From positions 3,162,001-3,226,000 of the forward strand of contig MDHJ01000001.1 in NCBI GenBank assembly GCA_002150995.1: a DNA stretch of 64,000 bases, in the 5' to 3' direction. This stretch comes from Clavibacter michiganensis. Lineage in GTDB: Bacteria > Actinomycetota > Actinomycetes > Actinomycetales > Microbacteriaceae. Position 1 is the stretch's first letter. Each line of letters starts with the position of its first letter. A program made the position numbers and the translations under genes. Below the pieces are notes generated by a model, which did not search any database, was not told the DNA's origin, and saw only the letters and a list, made by a program, of their open reading frames with translations. Of the stretch, positions 16,885 to 26,258 are shown piece by piece.

Positions 16885-17295
16885 ATGATCCGACCCGCAC
16901 GCCCCGCAGCCCGAGGCCGGCGCCGCCGCGCCGCCATCGCCGTGGGAGCCGCCGCCCTCACCCTGGGGTCCCTCGCCATCGCCGCGCCCGCGAATGCCGA
17001 GCGTGAGGACACGTTCCACACGGGCTACTGGCACGGCATCGACGTCTACGTCGCCGAAAGCTCGTCCGCACGGGGCTTCGGGATCATCAGCACGGACGAC
17101 AAGTACGTGCAGTGCACGCCCGTGCTACCGGGTTGGAACAAGATCGAGCTGCGCAAGGAAGTCCTGGCCTTCCACGTGACCGCGGTCAAGGCATGCGATG
17201 TCGTGGCCCCCTTCTACGACAGGCCGATGAAGTTCGGCATGGCAGGCCAGACGTGGGCGATCCTGAGCAACCACTCCCAGGTCCTGCGCAAGTAG
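16885..17295 (+). CDS. Small secreted protein, unrecognised
   Basis: 136 residues. ATG 16885 is chosen over ATG 16867 because GAGAGG sits six bases before it. Residues 1-40 are a classical signal peptide: Arg-rich n-region, hydrophobic AAIAVGAAALTLGSLAIAA, and a probable cleavage after APANA. The mature domain of about 97 residues has two Cys (in YVQCTPV and KACDVV), likely forming one disulfide, and is rich in aromatic residues near its start (FHTGYWHGIDVYV). I recognise no family. Isolated, with its own hairpin downstream; reminiscent of small secreted proteins of plant-associated Microbacteriaceae but that is only an impression. Confidence 0.7.
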   Translation: MIRPARPAARGRRRRAAIAVGAAALTLGSLAIAAPANAEREDTFHTGYWHGIDVYVAESSSARGFGIISTDDKYVQCTPVLPGWNKIELRKEVLAFHVTAVKACDVVAPFYDRPMKFGMAGQTWAILSNHSQVLRK

Positions 17296-17312
17296 GAGCC
17301 TCGCGACACTGA

Positions 17313-17356
17313 CGGCCCTCGCCCTGCGATCCTCCGGGATCGTCGAGCGGGGGCCT
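17313..17356 (+). terminator. Hairpin after the small secreted protein
   Basis: GGCCCTCG near 17313 pairs with the GGGGGCC at 17349-17355, with an inner CGATCC/GGGATCG stem around a TCC loop. Confidence 0.55.
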
Positions 17357-17399
17357 TCCGCATGCCGCGACAGAGGCCCCGCACCACCGCCCGCGCCCG

Positions 17400-17685
17400 G
17401 CGACATCACCCGCGTGCGTCGAAGCGGCGTCGGCCGCGACCGGTCGCTCGACGCACTGCGCCTGCCCCCCCCCGCACGGTGCGGCGCCACGACCAGGCCG
17501 CGCGCGACGCGGTCGGCGGCCTCCGCGCCGGGCCGCGTCCGCACCACGTGCAGGCAGGCGTCGAGGCCCGAGGCCGTGCCCGCGGAGGCGAGCACGTCGT
17601 CGTGTTCGAGGTGGAGCGCCAATCCGTCGACCGCGATCACGGCGTGCCGGGCGGACAGGCTCTGCATGGCGCCGTGGGTGCGCGC
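17400..17685 (-). pseudogene. Remnant of a GlxA-type AraC-family regulator
   Basis: On the minus strand from about 17685 the sequence reads ARHAVIAVDG...EHDDVLASAGTASGLDACLHVVR, then ADRVARGLVVAPHR and, after adding one base to the nine-C run at 17467-17473 region, GGQAQCVERPV. These are the consecutive landmarks at the end of the DJ-1/PfpI domain of GlxA-type regulators. The start of that domain and the whole C-terminal AraC helix-turn-helix are absent, and similarity stops after ERPV. It is therefore a degraded fragment squeezed between the secreted-protein terminator and the DIP1984 gene, not an expressed gene. Confidence 0.7.
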
Positions 17686-17726
17686 CGCTCGCTTCCCGCC
17701 TCCGGGACCTGTGGCACGGTGGTGGA

Positions 17727-18221
17727 ATGAGACTCGCCGAGGCGCTGATGGAACGGTCCGACCTGCAGAGGCGCATCGAGTCGCTGCGAAGCCGCGTGCA
17801 GGCGAGCGCCCGGTACCAGGAGGGCGAGGATCCCGCGGAGGACGCGGCGGCGCTGCTCGAGGAGGCGGTCGCGACGGTGGAGCGGCTCGCGGGGCTCGTG
17901 ACGCGGATCAACCTCACCAACACGGCCGCGAGACTCCACGACGGCACGCCGCTCACCGCCGCGCTCGCCCAGCGGGACGCGCTGCGGACGCGGCACGGGA
18001 TCCTCGTGGACGCGGCCGACGCCGCCTCCGGCCGCGGTGGCGCGGGCGGAGGCTCGTACGCGCCCCGGCAGATGCGGAGCGAGCTGCGGCAGATCGCGGC
18101 GCTGCCGATCCGCGAGGTGCGCGATCGGGCCGATGAGACGGCGCGGGCGCTCCGGGAGCTCGACGCACGGATCCAGCGCGCCAACTGGGAGGTGGAGCTG
18201 GTCGGCGGGACGGAGGCGTAG
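17727..18221 (+). CDS. DIP1984 family protein
   Basis: 164 residues, almost entirely helical and charged: MRLAEALMERSDLQRRIESL at the start, LVTRINLTNTAARL in the middle (the family landmark), AQRDALRTRHGILVDAADAA, and a C-terminal AREL/ANWEVEL segment. DIP1984 proteins are short septicolysin-like, coiled-coil proteins of unknown function, common in Gram-positive bacteria. Single gene; no partner adjacent. Confidence 0.88.
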   Translation: MRLAEALMERSDLQRRIESLRSRVQASARYQEGEDPAEDAAALLEEAVATVERLAGLVTRINLTNTAARLHDGTPLTAALAQRDALRTRHGILVDAADAASGRGGAGGGSYAPRQMRSELRQIAALPIREVRDRADETARALRELDARIQRANWEVELVGGTEA

Positions 18222-18482
18222 GGGCGAGTCGGTAGTCGTCCGGAGCGGGCACACCCCGGCGGATCAGCGGGAAACCTGATCCCCTGTGGCGCGGAGGGCA
18301 GCGCACCCGGCGAGAGCCGAGCACACGTCAGCCCCGCACCTCGCACCGGGAACGGTGCACGGGTACACCTCACCACCACGTGCCGGTCGGACGACGAGGG
18401 AGGGTTCGGGGACCTCGCCCCCACGCGCGATGATCGAGGGACGCGTGGAACGACGCGCGTCCGTCCAGCCCAGGAGATCCCC

Positions 18483-19118
18483 ATGACCGCACCCCGCCGT
18501 GCCCTCGTCCTCGTCGACGTCCAGCAGGAGTACTTCGCCGGGCCGCTCGAGGTCCGCCACCCCGACCGCGACGACTCGGTGCGCACCATCGGCCGCGCCA
18601 TCGACGCGGCGACGGAGGCGGGCATCCCCGTCATCGTGGTCCAGCACACCGCCGGCGAGGGCGCGCCCGTGTTCGACCCGACGAGCGACGCCTACCGCCT
18701 GCACCCGGAGATCGAGTCGCGCCGGACGGATGCCTGGAAGGGCCTCGTGAAGTCGAAGGGCTCGGTCTTCGCCGGCACCGACCTCGCCGAGTGGCTGCGG
18801 GCCGAGGGGCTCGACACGATCACCCTGGTCGGCTACATGACCAACAACTGCATCCTCGCGTCGTCGGTGGAGGCGGAGGGGCTCGATGTCGCGGCCGAGG
18901 TGCTCTCCGACGCGACGGGCGCCATCGCCCTCGCCAACGCCGCCGGATCCGCCGACGCGGCGACCGTGCACGGCACGCTCATGACGCTGCTGCACTCCAA
19001 CTTCGCGGCCGTCGCGACGACCGACGCGTGGATCGCCGCGGTCACCGCCGGCGAGCCCCTCCCGAAGGACGACCTGGGCAGCTCGGCCGTCGCGGGTGCG
19101 GCGCGCTCCGCGGGCTGA
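18483..19118 (+). CDS. Isochorismatase-family cysteine hydrolase
   Basis: 211 residues from ATG 18483. The Asp-Lys-Cys catalytic triad of the family is visible: Asp in LVLVDVQQEYF (residue ~12), Lys in GLVKSKGSVF (~86), and Cys in GYMTNNCILAS (~121), with the usual cis-peptide context. Members hydrolyse nicotinamide, isochorismate or ureido compounds. There is no metal-binding DxH of nicotinamidases, so a generic amidohydrolase role is more likely. Single gene; a 260-base non-coding stretch precedes it. Confidence 0.88.
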   Translation: MTAPRRALVLVDVQQEYFAGPLEVRHPDRDDSVRTIGRAIDAATEAGIPVIVVQHTAGEGAPVFDPTSDAYRLHPEIESRRTDAWKGLVKSKGSVFAGTDLAEWLRAEGLDTITLVGYMTNNCILASSVEAEGLDVAAEVLSDATGAIALANAAGSADAATVHGTLMTLLHSNFAAVATTDAWIAAVTAGEPLPKDDLGSSAVAGAARSAG

Positions 19119-19136
19119 TCCGCGGGGCCGGCCGCT

Positions 19137-19208
19137 CCGCGGGCGCGATCACTTCGCCGGCGCGATCACTCCGCCGGCGCGCTCACTCCGCGAGCGGGAT
19201 CACTCCGC
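19137..19208. repeat. Imperfect 17-bp tandem repeat
   Basis: Four degenerate copies of a unit close to GGCGCGATCACTCCGCC in the gap between the isochorismatase-family gene and the convergent membrane-protein gene; no conserved spacer structure, so not CRISPR. Confidence 0.6.
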
Positions 19209-20044
19209 GCCCTGCCGGTAGTCGCGCATGTCGAACGCCGTCACCTTGCACGACGCCGCCTCGTCGCGTCCCGACGCCGTGTCCTCGGCCAGGATCCGGT
19301 CCCCCGCGCGCACCCGGCAGCTGACGGCGCCGTCCGCCCCATCGAGGACGGCGGTGACGCTGAAGTAGTCGCCGGCGGAGAAGGCCTCGTCGGTGAGGTG
19401 GACGTCGTGCTCCTGGGTGAGGGGCAGCGCCTCCGCCGCGACGTCGCGGTACTCCCCGTTGAGGCCGCCCAGCCAGATCGCGCGCACCTGCGGCACGGTG
19501 CCGGTCAGCTCGACGGTGAGGGTGACGGGGTACACGATCTCGGGGGTCGCGGGTTCGGTCGGCTCCGGGCTCGCCGCGCCCTCCGGCGACGACGTCGGCG
19601 GGTACGTGTCGAGCACCAGCCCGACCAGGGTCGTGATCGCGATCACCCACGTCGCCAGCGCGACGACGTTGAGCGCCAGTCCCGTGATCGCGAGGCGGCG
19701 CGAGTTGCGTCGCCGCTTCCGGGTGAGCGCGAGGATCCCGAACGCCGCACCCACCACGGCCAGGAGCCCGGTGACGAGGTCGAGCACCGGCACGAGCGCG
19801 CCGATGAGCGCGAGGACCGCGAGCACGACGGCGGTCCCCGCGGCCTCGTTCCGTCCGCGCACGCGGGCAGGCGTCGAGGAGGGCGGGTCTCCGGATCGGG
19901 CGGCGCGGCGGCCGGCCCGGACGGCGTGGGCTCCGGTGGCGAGCCGGCCGGCCCGTACGGCGTCGGTCCCGCGTCGGGGGCGGCCGGCCCGTGCGATGTG
20001 GGCTCCTGCGGTCGTGCAGCGGGCCCGTCCGGACCCGGCTCCAT
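19200..20044 (-). CDS. Pro-rich membrane protein with MmpS-like C-terminal domain (frameshifted as read)
   Basis: ATG 20044 overlaps the stop of the upstream paralogue (TGATG). The first ~60 residues are Pro/Gly/Ala-rich; two hydrophobic helices follow ([20 protein letters not shown] and the segment around [14 protein letters not shown]), resembling DUF4190-type hairpins; the C-terminal ~110 residues are an extracytoplasmic beta domain with two Cys. Joining the Pro-rich start to the helices needs one base at the GGG of 19881-19883, giving 282 codons. It shares the whole layout with the next gene, so they are tandem paralogues. Function unknown, probably envelope-associated. Confidence 0.7.
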
Positions 20045-20739
20045 CACTCGGCGGCGTCCCTCAGGTCCTCGGCCGGGGCGCTGCAGGTGACCGTGGCGCC
20101 GTCGCCCTCGGCCCGCTGCTCGGTGACGATGTAGTCGCCGACGAGGATCCGGCAGGTGATGTCGCCCTCCGCGGAGACCGCCGGGTCGATGCTCGCGACC
20201 GCGCTGACCGAGAACATCGCCGTGTCGAAGGCGGTCGTGTCGGGCACGACGACCTCGCGGGTGAACGGGAGCCGCTGGTCGGACGCCTGCTCGGTGCCCG
20301 CGGATCCGCCGACGGACGTGCTCCAGAGGACGCCCGCCGTGACGGTGCCGCCCGTGCCGGTCACCTCGTAGGTGACGCGCACGTCGTCGGCGGCGTCCGC
20401 GGACGACCGCGCCTCGGACTCCTGCACCGCGCCCGTGATGGCCGTGACGATGCCGGCCGTGTAGACGATGGCGAGGACGATCGAGAGGACCAGCGCGACG
20501 ATGCTCACGACGAGCCCGCCGAGCGCCATGCCCTTGGGCCGGTCGCGGAGCACCAGCCCGATGATCCCGAGCACGATGCCGACGGCCGCGAGGAACCCCG
20601 ACACGTAGTTGAGGATCGGGATGACCGCGCCGATGAGCGACAGCACGCCCACGATGAGGGCGGCGAGTCCTACGCCGTTGAACGACTTCCGCTCGCGGGG
20701 AGCGGAGGTGTCGGGTTCGGGCGCGTAGCTGAAGGTCAT
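20044..20739 (-). CDS. Membrane protein, DUF4190-like helices plus MmpS-like domain
   Basis: 231 residues from ATG 20739. A short soluble start, then two hydrophobic hairpins ([40 protein letters not shown]), then a C-terminal extracytoplasmic domain with repeated beta-like segments ([30 protein letters not shown]) and two Cys near the end ([20 protein letters not shown]). The C-terminal pattern recalls MmpS/membrane-anchored accessory domains. Coupled to its paralogue at 20044. No transporter is adjacent. Confidence 0.72.
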   Translation of the reverse strand: MTFSYAPEPDTSAPRERKSFNGVGLAALIVGVLSLIGAVIPILNYVSGFLAAVGIVLGIIGLVLRDRPKGMALGGLVVSIVALVLSIVLAIVYTAGIVTAITGAVQESEARSSADAADDVRVTYEVTGTGGTVTAGVLWSTSVGGSAGTEQASDQRLPFTREVVVPDTTAFDTAMFSVSAVASIDPAVSAEGDITCRILVGDYIVTEQRAEGDGATVTCSAPAEDLRDAAE

Positions 20740-20779
20740 GCCTCGACCCTGCCAGGGTTCGGGCCGGATCCGGCCACGC

Positions 20780-20855
20780 CGGGGTCACGATCCCGCGACA
20801 CCGTGGCCCCGCGCCACCGCGACACCGCGACCCCGCGACACCGCGATCTCGCCCG
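20780..20855. repeat. Degenerate CGCGACACCG tandem repeats
   Basis: Several imperfect copies of CGCGACACCG / CGCGACCC in the gap upstream of the membrane-protein pair and downstream of ald. No gene fits here. Confidence 0.6.
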
Positions 20856-20862
20856 CGGCGCC

Positions 20863-21981
<1,119 letters not shown>

Positions 21982-22059
21982 GCGCGCTCCGTCTCGTCTC
22001 CCCGCGAAGGTGCGACCGGCGGCGGCGATGCGGGAGGGCGAGTCCCAATATGGCCATCG

Positions 22060-22078
22060 TGCGCCCCGGGTGGGCGCA
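22060..22078. promoter_or_regulatory. Candidate Lrp/AsnC operator between ald and its regulator
   Basis: Seven-base arms TGCGCCC and GGGCGCA around a 5-base spacer in the divergent gap. Confidence 0.45.
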
Positions 22079-22146
22079 ATCCGTAGGATCTGCGACGAAG
22101 GCCGCTCCTCCTGCGTGATCCTTCACCCCGAGAGGACGGACGACCC

Positions 22147-22641
22147 ATGCCGACGAAGGAACTGCGGGCCCCCGAGCCGCTGGACGAGGTCGACCGCAGG
22201 CTCGTCGCCCTCCTCCGAGCGGATGCCCGCACCCCGAACAGCCGCCTCGCCGAGCAGGCGGGCATCGCCCCGTCGACGTGCGTGACCCGGGTGCGCGGCC
22301 TCGTGGAGCGCGGCGTGATCACCGGCTTCACCGCCACCATCGACGCGGACGCGGTGGGCGTGGGCCTGCAGGCGCTCATCAGCATCGCGATCCGCGCGGG
22401 CGCCCGCCACGAGATGGCCCGCTTCGCCGACGAGATGCGCGAGCTGTCCGACGTGGTGCAGCTCTTCTTCCTGGGCGGATCGGAGGACTTCATCGTCCAC
22501 ATAGCCGTCCGCGACAGCGACCACCTCCGCGACTTCGTGCTCGACCACCTCTCGGCGCACCCGGCCGTGGCGTCGACCCGCACGAGCGTGGTGTTCGACC
22601 ACCACTACTCGGGGCCGGCGGTGGGCGACCCGACGGTCTAG
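22147..22641 (+). CDS. Lrp/AsnC-family regulator, probable AldR
   Basis: 164 residues. Helix-turn-helix at 13-60 ([20 protein letters not shown], then [27 protein letters not shown]) and a RAM effector domain ([31 protein letters not shown]). Divergent from ald. In mycobacteria the equivalent regulator activates ald in the presence of alanine; that role is inferred here from position. Confidence 0.9.
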   Translation: MPTKELRAPEPLDEVDRRLVALLRADARTPNSRLAEQAGIAPSTCVTRVRGLVERGVITGFTATIDADAVGVGLQALISIAIRAGARHEMARFADEMRELSDVVQLFFLGGSEDFIVHIAVRDSDHLRDFVLDHLSAHPAVASTRTSVVFDHHYSGPAVGDPTV

Positions 22642-22843
22642 CCGTCGCACGCGGGGGACGCCGGCACTCGCCCTCCGGCGCTGCGGTCCGGCGGGTCGCC
22701 GGCGACCTCGGGGCGGTCGCGCGGAGTGTGCACCCACAGCACGGCGGCCGGCCTGTCGCCCCTACCGTGTCGCGCATCCCCATCCCCCACCGCCCTGCGC
22801 ATCGCGCCGCACGGCGGTGTCCGACATGTCCGAAAGGCTCCCC

Positions 22844-23545
22844 ATGCCCCTGCAGCCGCCCATCCACCGCGTCACGACCTCCGCCCGCCGGCGGACCCGC
22901 ATCGGCACGGTGATCCCGAGGATCGCCGGCGTGGCGATCCTCGCGGTCGCCGCGTCCCTCCTCGCCGCCCCGTCTCCCTCGTCCGCGGAGACGGCGCCGC
23001 CCGTCGACGCGATCCGAGCCTCGCTCGACGCCCACACGTACCTGCAGGACGTCGAGTCCGGGAAGATCACCGTCGACCAGATCGTCGCGGTGACGCTCGC
23101 CGCCCGGACCGCCGCGGCCCGGGCAGGCAGCGGCTCGGTCCCGAGCGTCACGGAGCTCCGGGACCAGACCGCTCGGGAGGTCGCCGACCTCCGCGCGGGC
23201 ACGGCCTCCGTCGATGGCCGGGATGCGGAGCTGCCGGCGGCGACATCAGCGTTCACCGACCCCGTCGCCGCCGACAAGCACTGGTGGAACAAGTTCGTCC
23301 ACTGGAAGACGGTACGGGTGCCCGCCTACGACTTGGCCGCCATCAGCGGGAGCGCCGGGGTGACGTTCTCGATCCTCCTGGGCGGGTGCTCCACGATGCC
23401 GTCGTTCGTCTGCGCAGCCGTGGTCGGCATCTCCGCCGCGGCGGCCGTGGCCCTCACCGCTCTCGCCGTGACCTGCCTCGCACATGAGCAGCATTCCGTC
23501 TACGTCAAGATCCCGGACTTCTGGAAGTCCCACTGCGGCGACTGA
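22844..23545 (+). CDS. Secreted protein with hydrophobic Cys-containing C-terminal half, unrecognised
   Basis: 233 residues from ATG 22844 (AAAGG at a good distance); GTG 22817 and ATG 22826 are in frame but less well placed. A basic n-region and hydrophobic stretch (IAGVAILAVAASLLAA) form a signal peptide with likely cleavage after PSSAE-type sequence. The middle is charged and helical; then WWNKFVHWKTVRVPAYDL leads into a long hydrophobic stretch of ~55 residues with three Cys (GGCSTMPSFVC and TCLAHEQH) and a last Cys near the C-terminus. No family recognised. A soluble leader followed by a hydrophobic domain would fit a secreted pore-forming or bacteriocin-like protein, which is speculative. 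Confidence 0.68.
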   Translation: MPLQPPIHRVTTSARRRTRIGTVIPRIAGVAILAVAASLLAAPSPSSAETAPPVDAIRASLDAHTYLQDVESGKITVDQIVAVTLAARTAAARAGSGSVPSVTELRDQTAREVADLRAGTASVDGRDAELPAATSAFTDPVAADKHWWNKFVHWKTVRVPAYDLAAISGSAGVTFSILLGGCSTMPSFVCAAVVGISAAAAVALTALAVTCLAHEQHSVYVKIPDFWKSHCGD

Positions 23546-23584
23546 CCGCCGTTCCAAGGAGCTCCTGAGGCTCCCGGACGCGAC

Positions 23585-23627
23585 AAGGCCTCCTGGCCGG
23601 GCGGATCCCGTCCTGCCAGGAGGCCTT
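23585..23627. terminator. Bidirectional hairpin terminator, secreted protein / dcd
   Basis: Perfect 13-base arms (23585-23597 and 23615-23627) between convergent genes. Confidence 0.85.
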
Positions 23628-23646
23628 CGCGCGCGTGGCGCGGGGA

Positions 23647-24252
23647 CTACTCGCCCGGCTGGCCCGCGTCGGTGACCGTCACGTCGCTGTGCACGAAGTT
23701 GAGGTATGAGCGGGAGGCCGTCGGGCCACGCTGGCCCTGGTAGCGGGAGGCGTACTCGCCGGAGCCGTAGGGCTTCTCCGCGGGCGACGACAGGCGGAAG
23801 AAGCAGAGCTGGCCGATCTTCATCCCGGGCCAGAGCTTGATGGGCAGGGTCGCGACGTTCGACAGCTCCAGGGTGACGTGACCGGAGAACCCGGGGTCGA
23901 TGAAGCCAGCGGTGGAGTGCGTGAGGAGGCCGAGGCGCCCGAGCGAGCTCTTGCCCTCGAGGCGCGCGGCGACGTCGTCGGGCAGGGTGACCAGCTCGAA
24001 CGTGGATCCGAGGACGAACTCGCCCGGGTGCAGGATGAACGGCTCCCCGGGCTTCGACTCGATGAGGCGGGTCAGCTCGGGCTGGTCCTCGGCGGGGTCG
24101 ATGTAGGGGTACTTGTGGTTGTCGAACAGCCGGAAGAACCTGTCGATCCGTACGTCGATGCTGGCGGGCTGCAGCATCCCGGGGTCGTAGGGATCGAGGG
24201 CCACTCGTCCGGCGTCGAGCTCGGCGGTGATGTCACGGTCGGAGAGGAGCAC
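23647..24252 (-). CDS. dcd: dCTP deaminase
   Basis: 201 residues. Trimeric dUTPase/Dcd fold with the catalytic region [13 protein letters not shown] (residues ~106-118), [20 protein letters not shown] (Glu general base near 137) and the C-terminal lid containing [11 protein letters not shown]. It deaminates dCTP; the actinobacterial form of this length is often bifunctional, releasing dUMP directly. Essential nucleotide metabolism, so it marks chromosomal core sequence at the island's left flank. Confidence 0.93.
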   Translation of the reverse strand: MLLSDRDITAELDAGRVALDPYDPGMLQPASIDVRIDRFFRLFDNHKYPYIDPAEDQPELTRLIESKPGEPFILHPGEFVLGSTFELVTLPDDVAARLEGKSSLGRLGLLTHSTAGFIDPGFSGHVTLELSNVATLPIKLWPGMKIGQLCFFRLSSPAEKPYGSGEYASRYQGQRGPTASRSYLNFVHSDVTVTDAGQPGE

Positions 24253-24333
24253 GGCAGGAGCCTACCGGGGGCTTGCGGCCCTGAGCCCGGAGTCTTGGTA
24301 GGGTGGAGTCCGACCCGGCCAATGGCCGGTCGC

Positions 24334-24407
24334 GCGAGTGTAGTTCAATGGTAGAACTTCAGCTTCCCAAGCTGATAGCGCGGGTTCGATTCCCGTCACT
24401 CGCTCCA
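24334..24407 (+). tRNA. tRNA-Gly (CCC anticodon)
   Basis: A complete 74-base cloverleaf with CCA encoded: acceptor GCGAGTG pairs with CACTCGC, D-arm GTTC/GAAC, anticodon loop TTCCCAA with CCC at 24366-24368, and T-loop TTCGATT. The AT-rich island begins directly behind its 3' end, the usual integration point of tRNA-targeting elements. Confidence 0.97.
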
Positions 24408-24577
24408 TATATGCGTCGCCCCCGCCAACCTTTGCTTTTTCGTGACTCGGATTGGCGCTCATGAGGCCATCGACTCCGCGCAAACATGTACTTCAGTTAG
24501 GTGGCCCGACATGCGCTCCTCTGACAGGGTACTGCCGGACACCTGTCACCGAGCCGATCAACTGACACACAACGGCA

Positions 24578-25519
24578 CTAGTAGCGAAAACTAATCCGCC
24601 GCTCACTCCCGGGGCCTCGGCAGCTTGGCCGGAGAAGCGCCTCGTCGTTTGGGTGAAGAAAGACCGCAAGACCCGCGTTGTGCGCCGTTCGTTCGTTTAG
24701 GCGCCTTGCATCTTCACCAGTTCCCACGACCACACTGTCAAAAGCGCCGGCAACGACAGCTTCCATTTCAAGGCGCGTCTGAGCTGGAACCGGCTTGGCA
24801 AGCAAGAGTGCCATCGTGCGGCTTAGCGGAAAACTGATGGTCGGCGCGTTTAAAAGCCCCCAGGGCCCCGGTCTTCCATCGCGCACGTCGTTAAGGCTTA
24901 CTGGAGCATCAGAGGTGATGAGCGAGGGAACGTCAAATTTCACTAGATGCCAGCGCCGCGCGAGGAGGTGGGGTAGGACTGTTTCGGCCTGTTTCCCAAT
25001 TTGCCCCGCGTGGAAAGCGGCGTCGATCTCAATGAACGGCTCGTCGGCTCTGATCAGCAGCTGCCATGCCTCTGCCGCCTGTTTCTCATCCGCATGAACG
25101 CCGTGGTCAGCGAACCACTGCGTAGCGCCGTGCTCGGCTACGTAACGTGACTCTCGGTCGAGAACCTCAACCTGCAAGGAGTTCATCAAGCGCCGCTGGT
25201 CAGGTCCCCGTAGCGCTTGCACCGTCACGAACGCAGCGACAGCTACGCGGTCGTCAAGGGACAGGGGCCAACCACCCAACTCGATGCCGCGCAGCACGGG
25301 GGCGACTGCGTTCTCTATTTCACCAAACGCCTCTTCCAAAGATTCTGGATTCACAGTGTTCTGCGGGATAGTGTAAAAGCGATTCTCCGATCCAGTGTCA
25401 GTGATTGACGAGGTGTACCACCTACCCCCAGGCAGCCGGACTGTACTAATTTGCCCCGCGTCCGTCGCGTACTTACGCAGGTAGAACTTTGGTACATAGT
25501 GGTGCTTCTTTGCAGACAT
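24578..25519 (-). CDS. DUF4238 domain-containing protein
   Basis: 313 residues from ATG 25519, seven bases after the nuclease-like gene. The family signature HHYVPKFYLRKYA (residues ~6-18) is followed by ENRFYTIP, a helical middle (LDDRVAVAAFVTVQALRGPDQRR) and the second landmark LITSDAPVSL (~210). DUF4238 is widespread in accessory regions; its biochemical role is not established. As the third gene of a methyltransferase-nuclease operon it is probably an accessory or independent effector of that defence unit. Soluble, no membrane segment. Confidence 0.85.
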   Translation of the reverse strand: MSAKKHHYVPKFYLRKYATDAGQISTVRLPGGRWYTSSITDTGSENRFYTIPQNTVNPESLEEAFGEIENAVAPVLRGIELGGWPLSLDDRVAVAAFVTVQALRGPDQRRLMNSLQVEVLDRESRYVAEHGATQWFADHGVHADEKQAAEAWQLLIRADEPFIEIDAAFHAGQIGKQAETVLPHLLARRWHLVKFDVPSLITSDAPVSLNDVRDGRPGPWGLLNAPTISFPLSRTMALLLAKPVPAQTRLEMEAVVAGAFDSVVVGTGEDARRLNERTAHNAGLAVFLHPNDEALLRPSCRGPGSERRISFRY

Positions 25520-25526
25520 CAGGAGC

Positions 25527-26258
25527 CTAAGCCTTCGAGACGTGCCCGTCCGAGCCTTCGTACAGGTCGAAGTTTCGTTCTCCGATCAACGAGACAAGTG
25601 TGTCAAATGCTGTAGTCAACGGCACTTCAGTTGTCAAGTCATTAGCTTCGTAGGCTCTGATAGAAGGCAGCGTGTCGTTTAGATCAGCGAGAAGAACGTA
25701 GAACTTTTCGTACTGCTCGTCACGGCCGGCTGGGTCCTGACGGCCTGTGAACAGCCGCAGGCGGGGACCGGCATTGAGGAACGTCGACTTTCGTCGGCCG
25801 GTACCGTCTGCCTCGGCACCGACATCGAAGATGAGCAAGGCAGCGAGCACCGCGTACGGGAATCGTCGGTGTAGCGTAACCGCTTCGTTAAGCAAGTCCG
25901 CGCGCCGGTTCGTGAGGTTCTTCTGGAAGTTTAAGGTCTTGCTGTCCCTGAACAGGATCGTCTTGACGCTGACCGCGAGGATCAGTCCCGACTCTTCCGT
26001 CGCCCATGTCACATCGACCTTTTTGGCACCAATACCGCCCGCGAGGCGCCGCTCGGCACCGCTGCCACCGGCCTCGCCTGGGCCCGTAGGTCGTGCACCG
26101 TCCATGCCCCGGGCGCGGAGCTCTGAAGACACCGCCAGCGCGATCGCCGCGGACAGCTTCTCGTTGTAGTTTTTCTTCGTCGCCTGAGGGGAGTCGTTCC
26201 CGGGCTTCGACCCGCAAGAACGGATCGCAGCAGTCAGTCGTTCATCAACCGTTGGCAC
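25527..26258 (-). CDS. Probable restriction endonuclease (PD-(D/E)xK-like)
   Basis: 243 residues from GTG 26258, which has AAGGAG six bases upstream and overlaps the methyltransferase end by 14 bases; the open frame continues upstream but only inside the methyltransferase. Glu33 in NYNEKLSAAIA, Asp82 in KKVDVTW and Lys99 in AVSVKT are spaced like the E...D...xK core of PD-(D/E)xK nucleases, although the middle acidic residue is Ser97. No wider family is recognised. Position directly after a DNA methyltransferase makes a type II restriction enzyme the best guess. Confidence 0.6.
   Translation of the reverse strand: MPTVDERLTAAIRSCGSKPGNDSPQATKKNYNEKLSAAIALAVSSELRARGMDGARPTGPGEAGGSGAERRLAGGIGAKKVDVTWATEESGLILAVSVKTILFRDSKTLNFQKNLTNRRADLLNEAVTLHRRFPYAVLAALLIFDVGAEADGTGRRKSTFLNAGPRLRLFTGRQDPAGRDEQYEKFYVLLADLNDTLPSIRAYEANDLTTEVPLTTAFDTLVSLIGERNFDLYEGSDGHVSKA

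Noticed and set aside
19137..19208. Short tandem repeats as a CRISPR array
   Set aside because: Units are 17 bases, degenerate and without unique spacers; no cas gene is near.
24262..24483. 73-residue minus-strand open frame over tRNA-Gly
   Set aside because: It is the antisense of the tRNA gene, a well-known source of false 'VTGIEPALSAWEAEVLPLNY'-type proteins.
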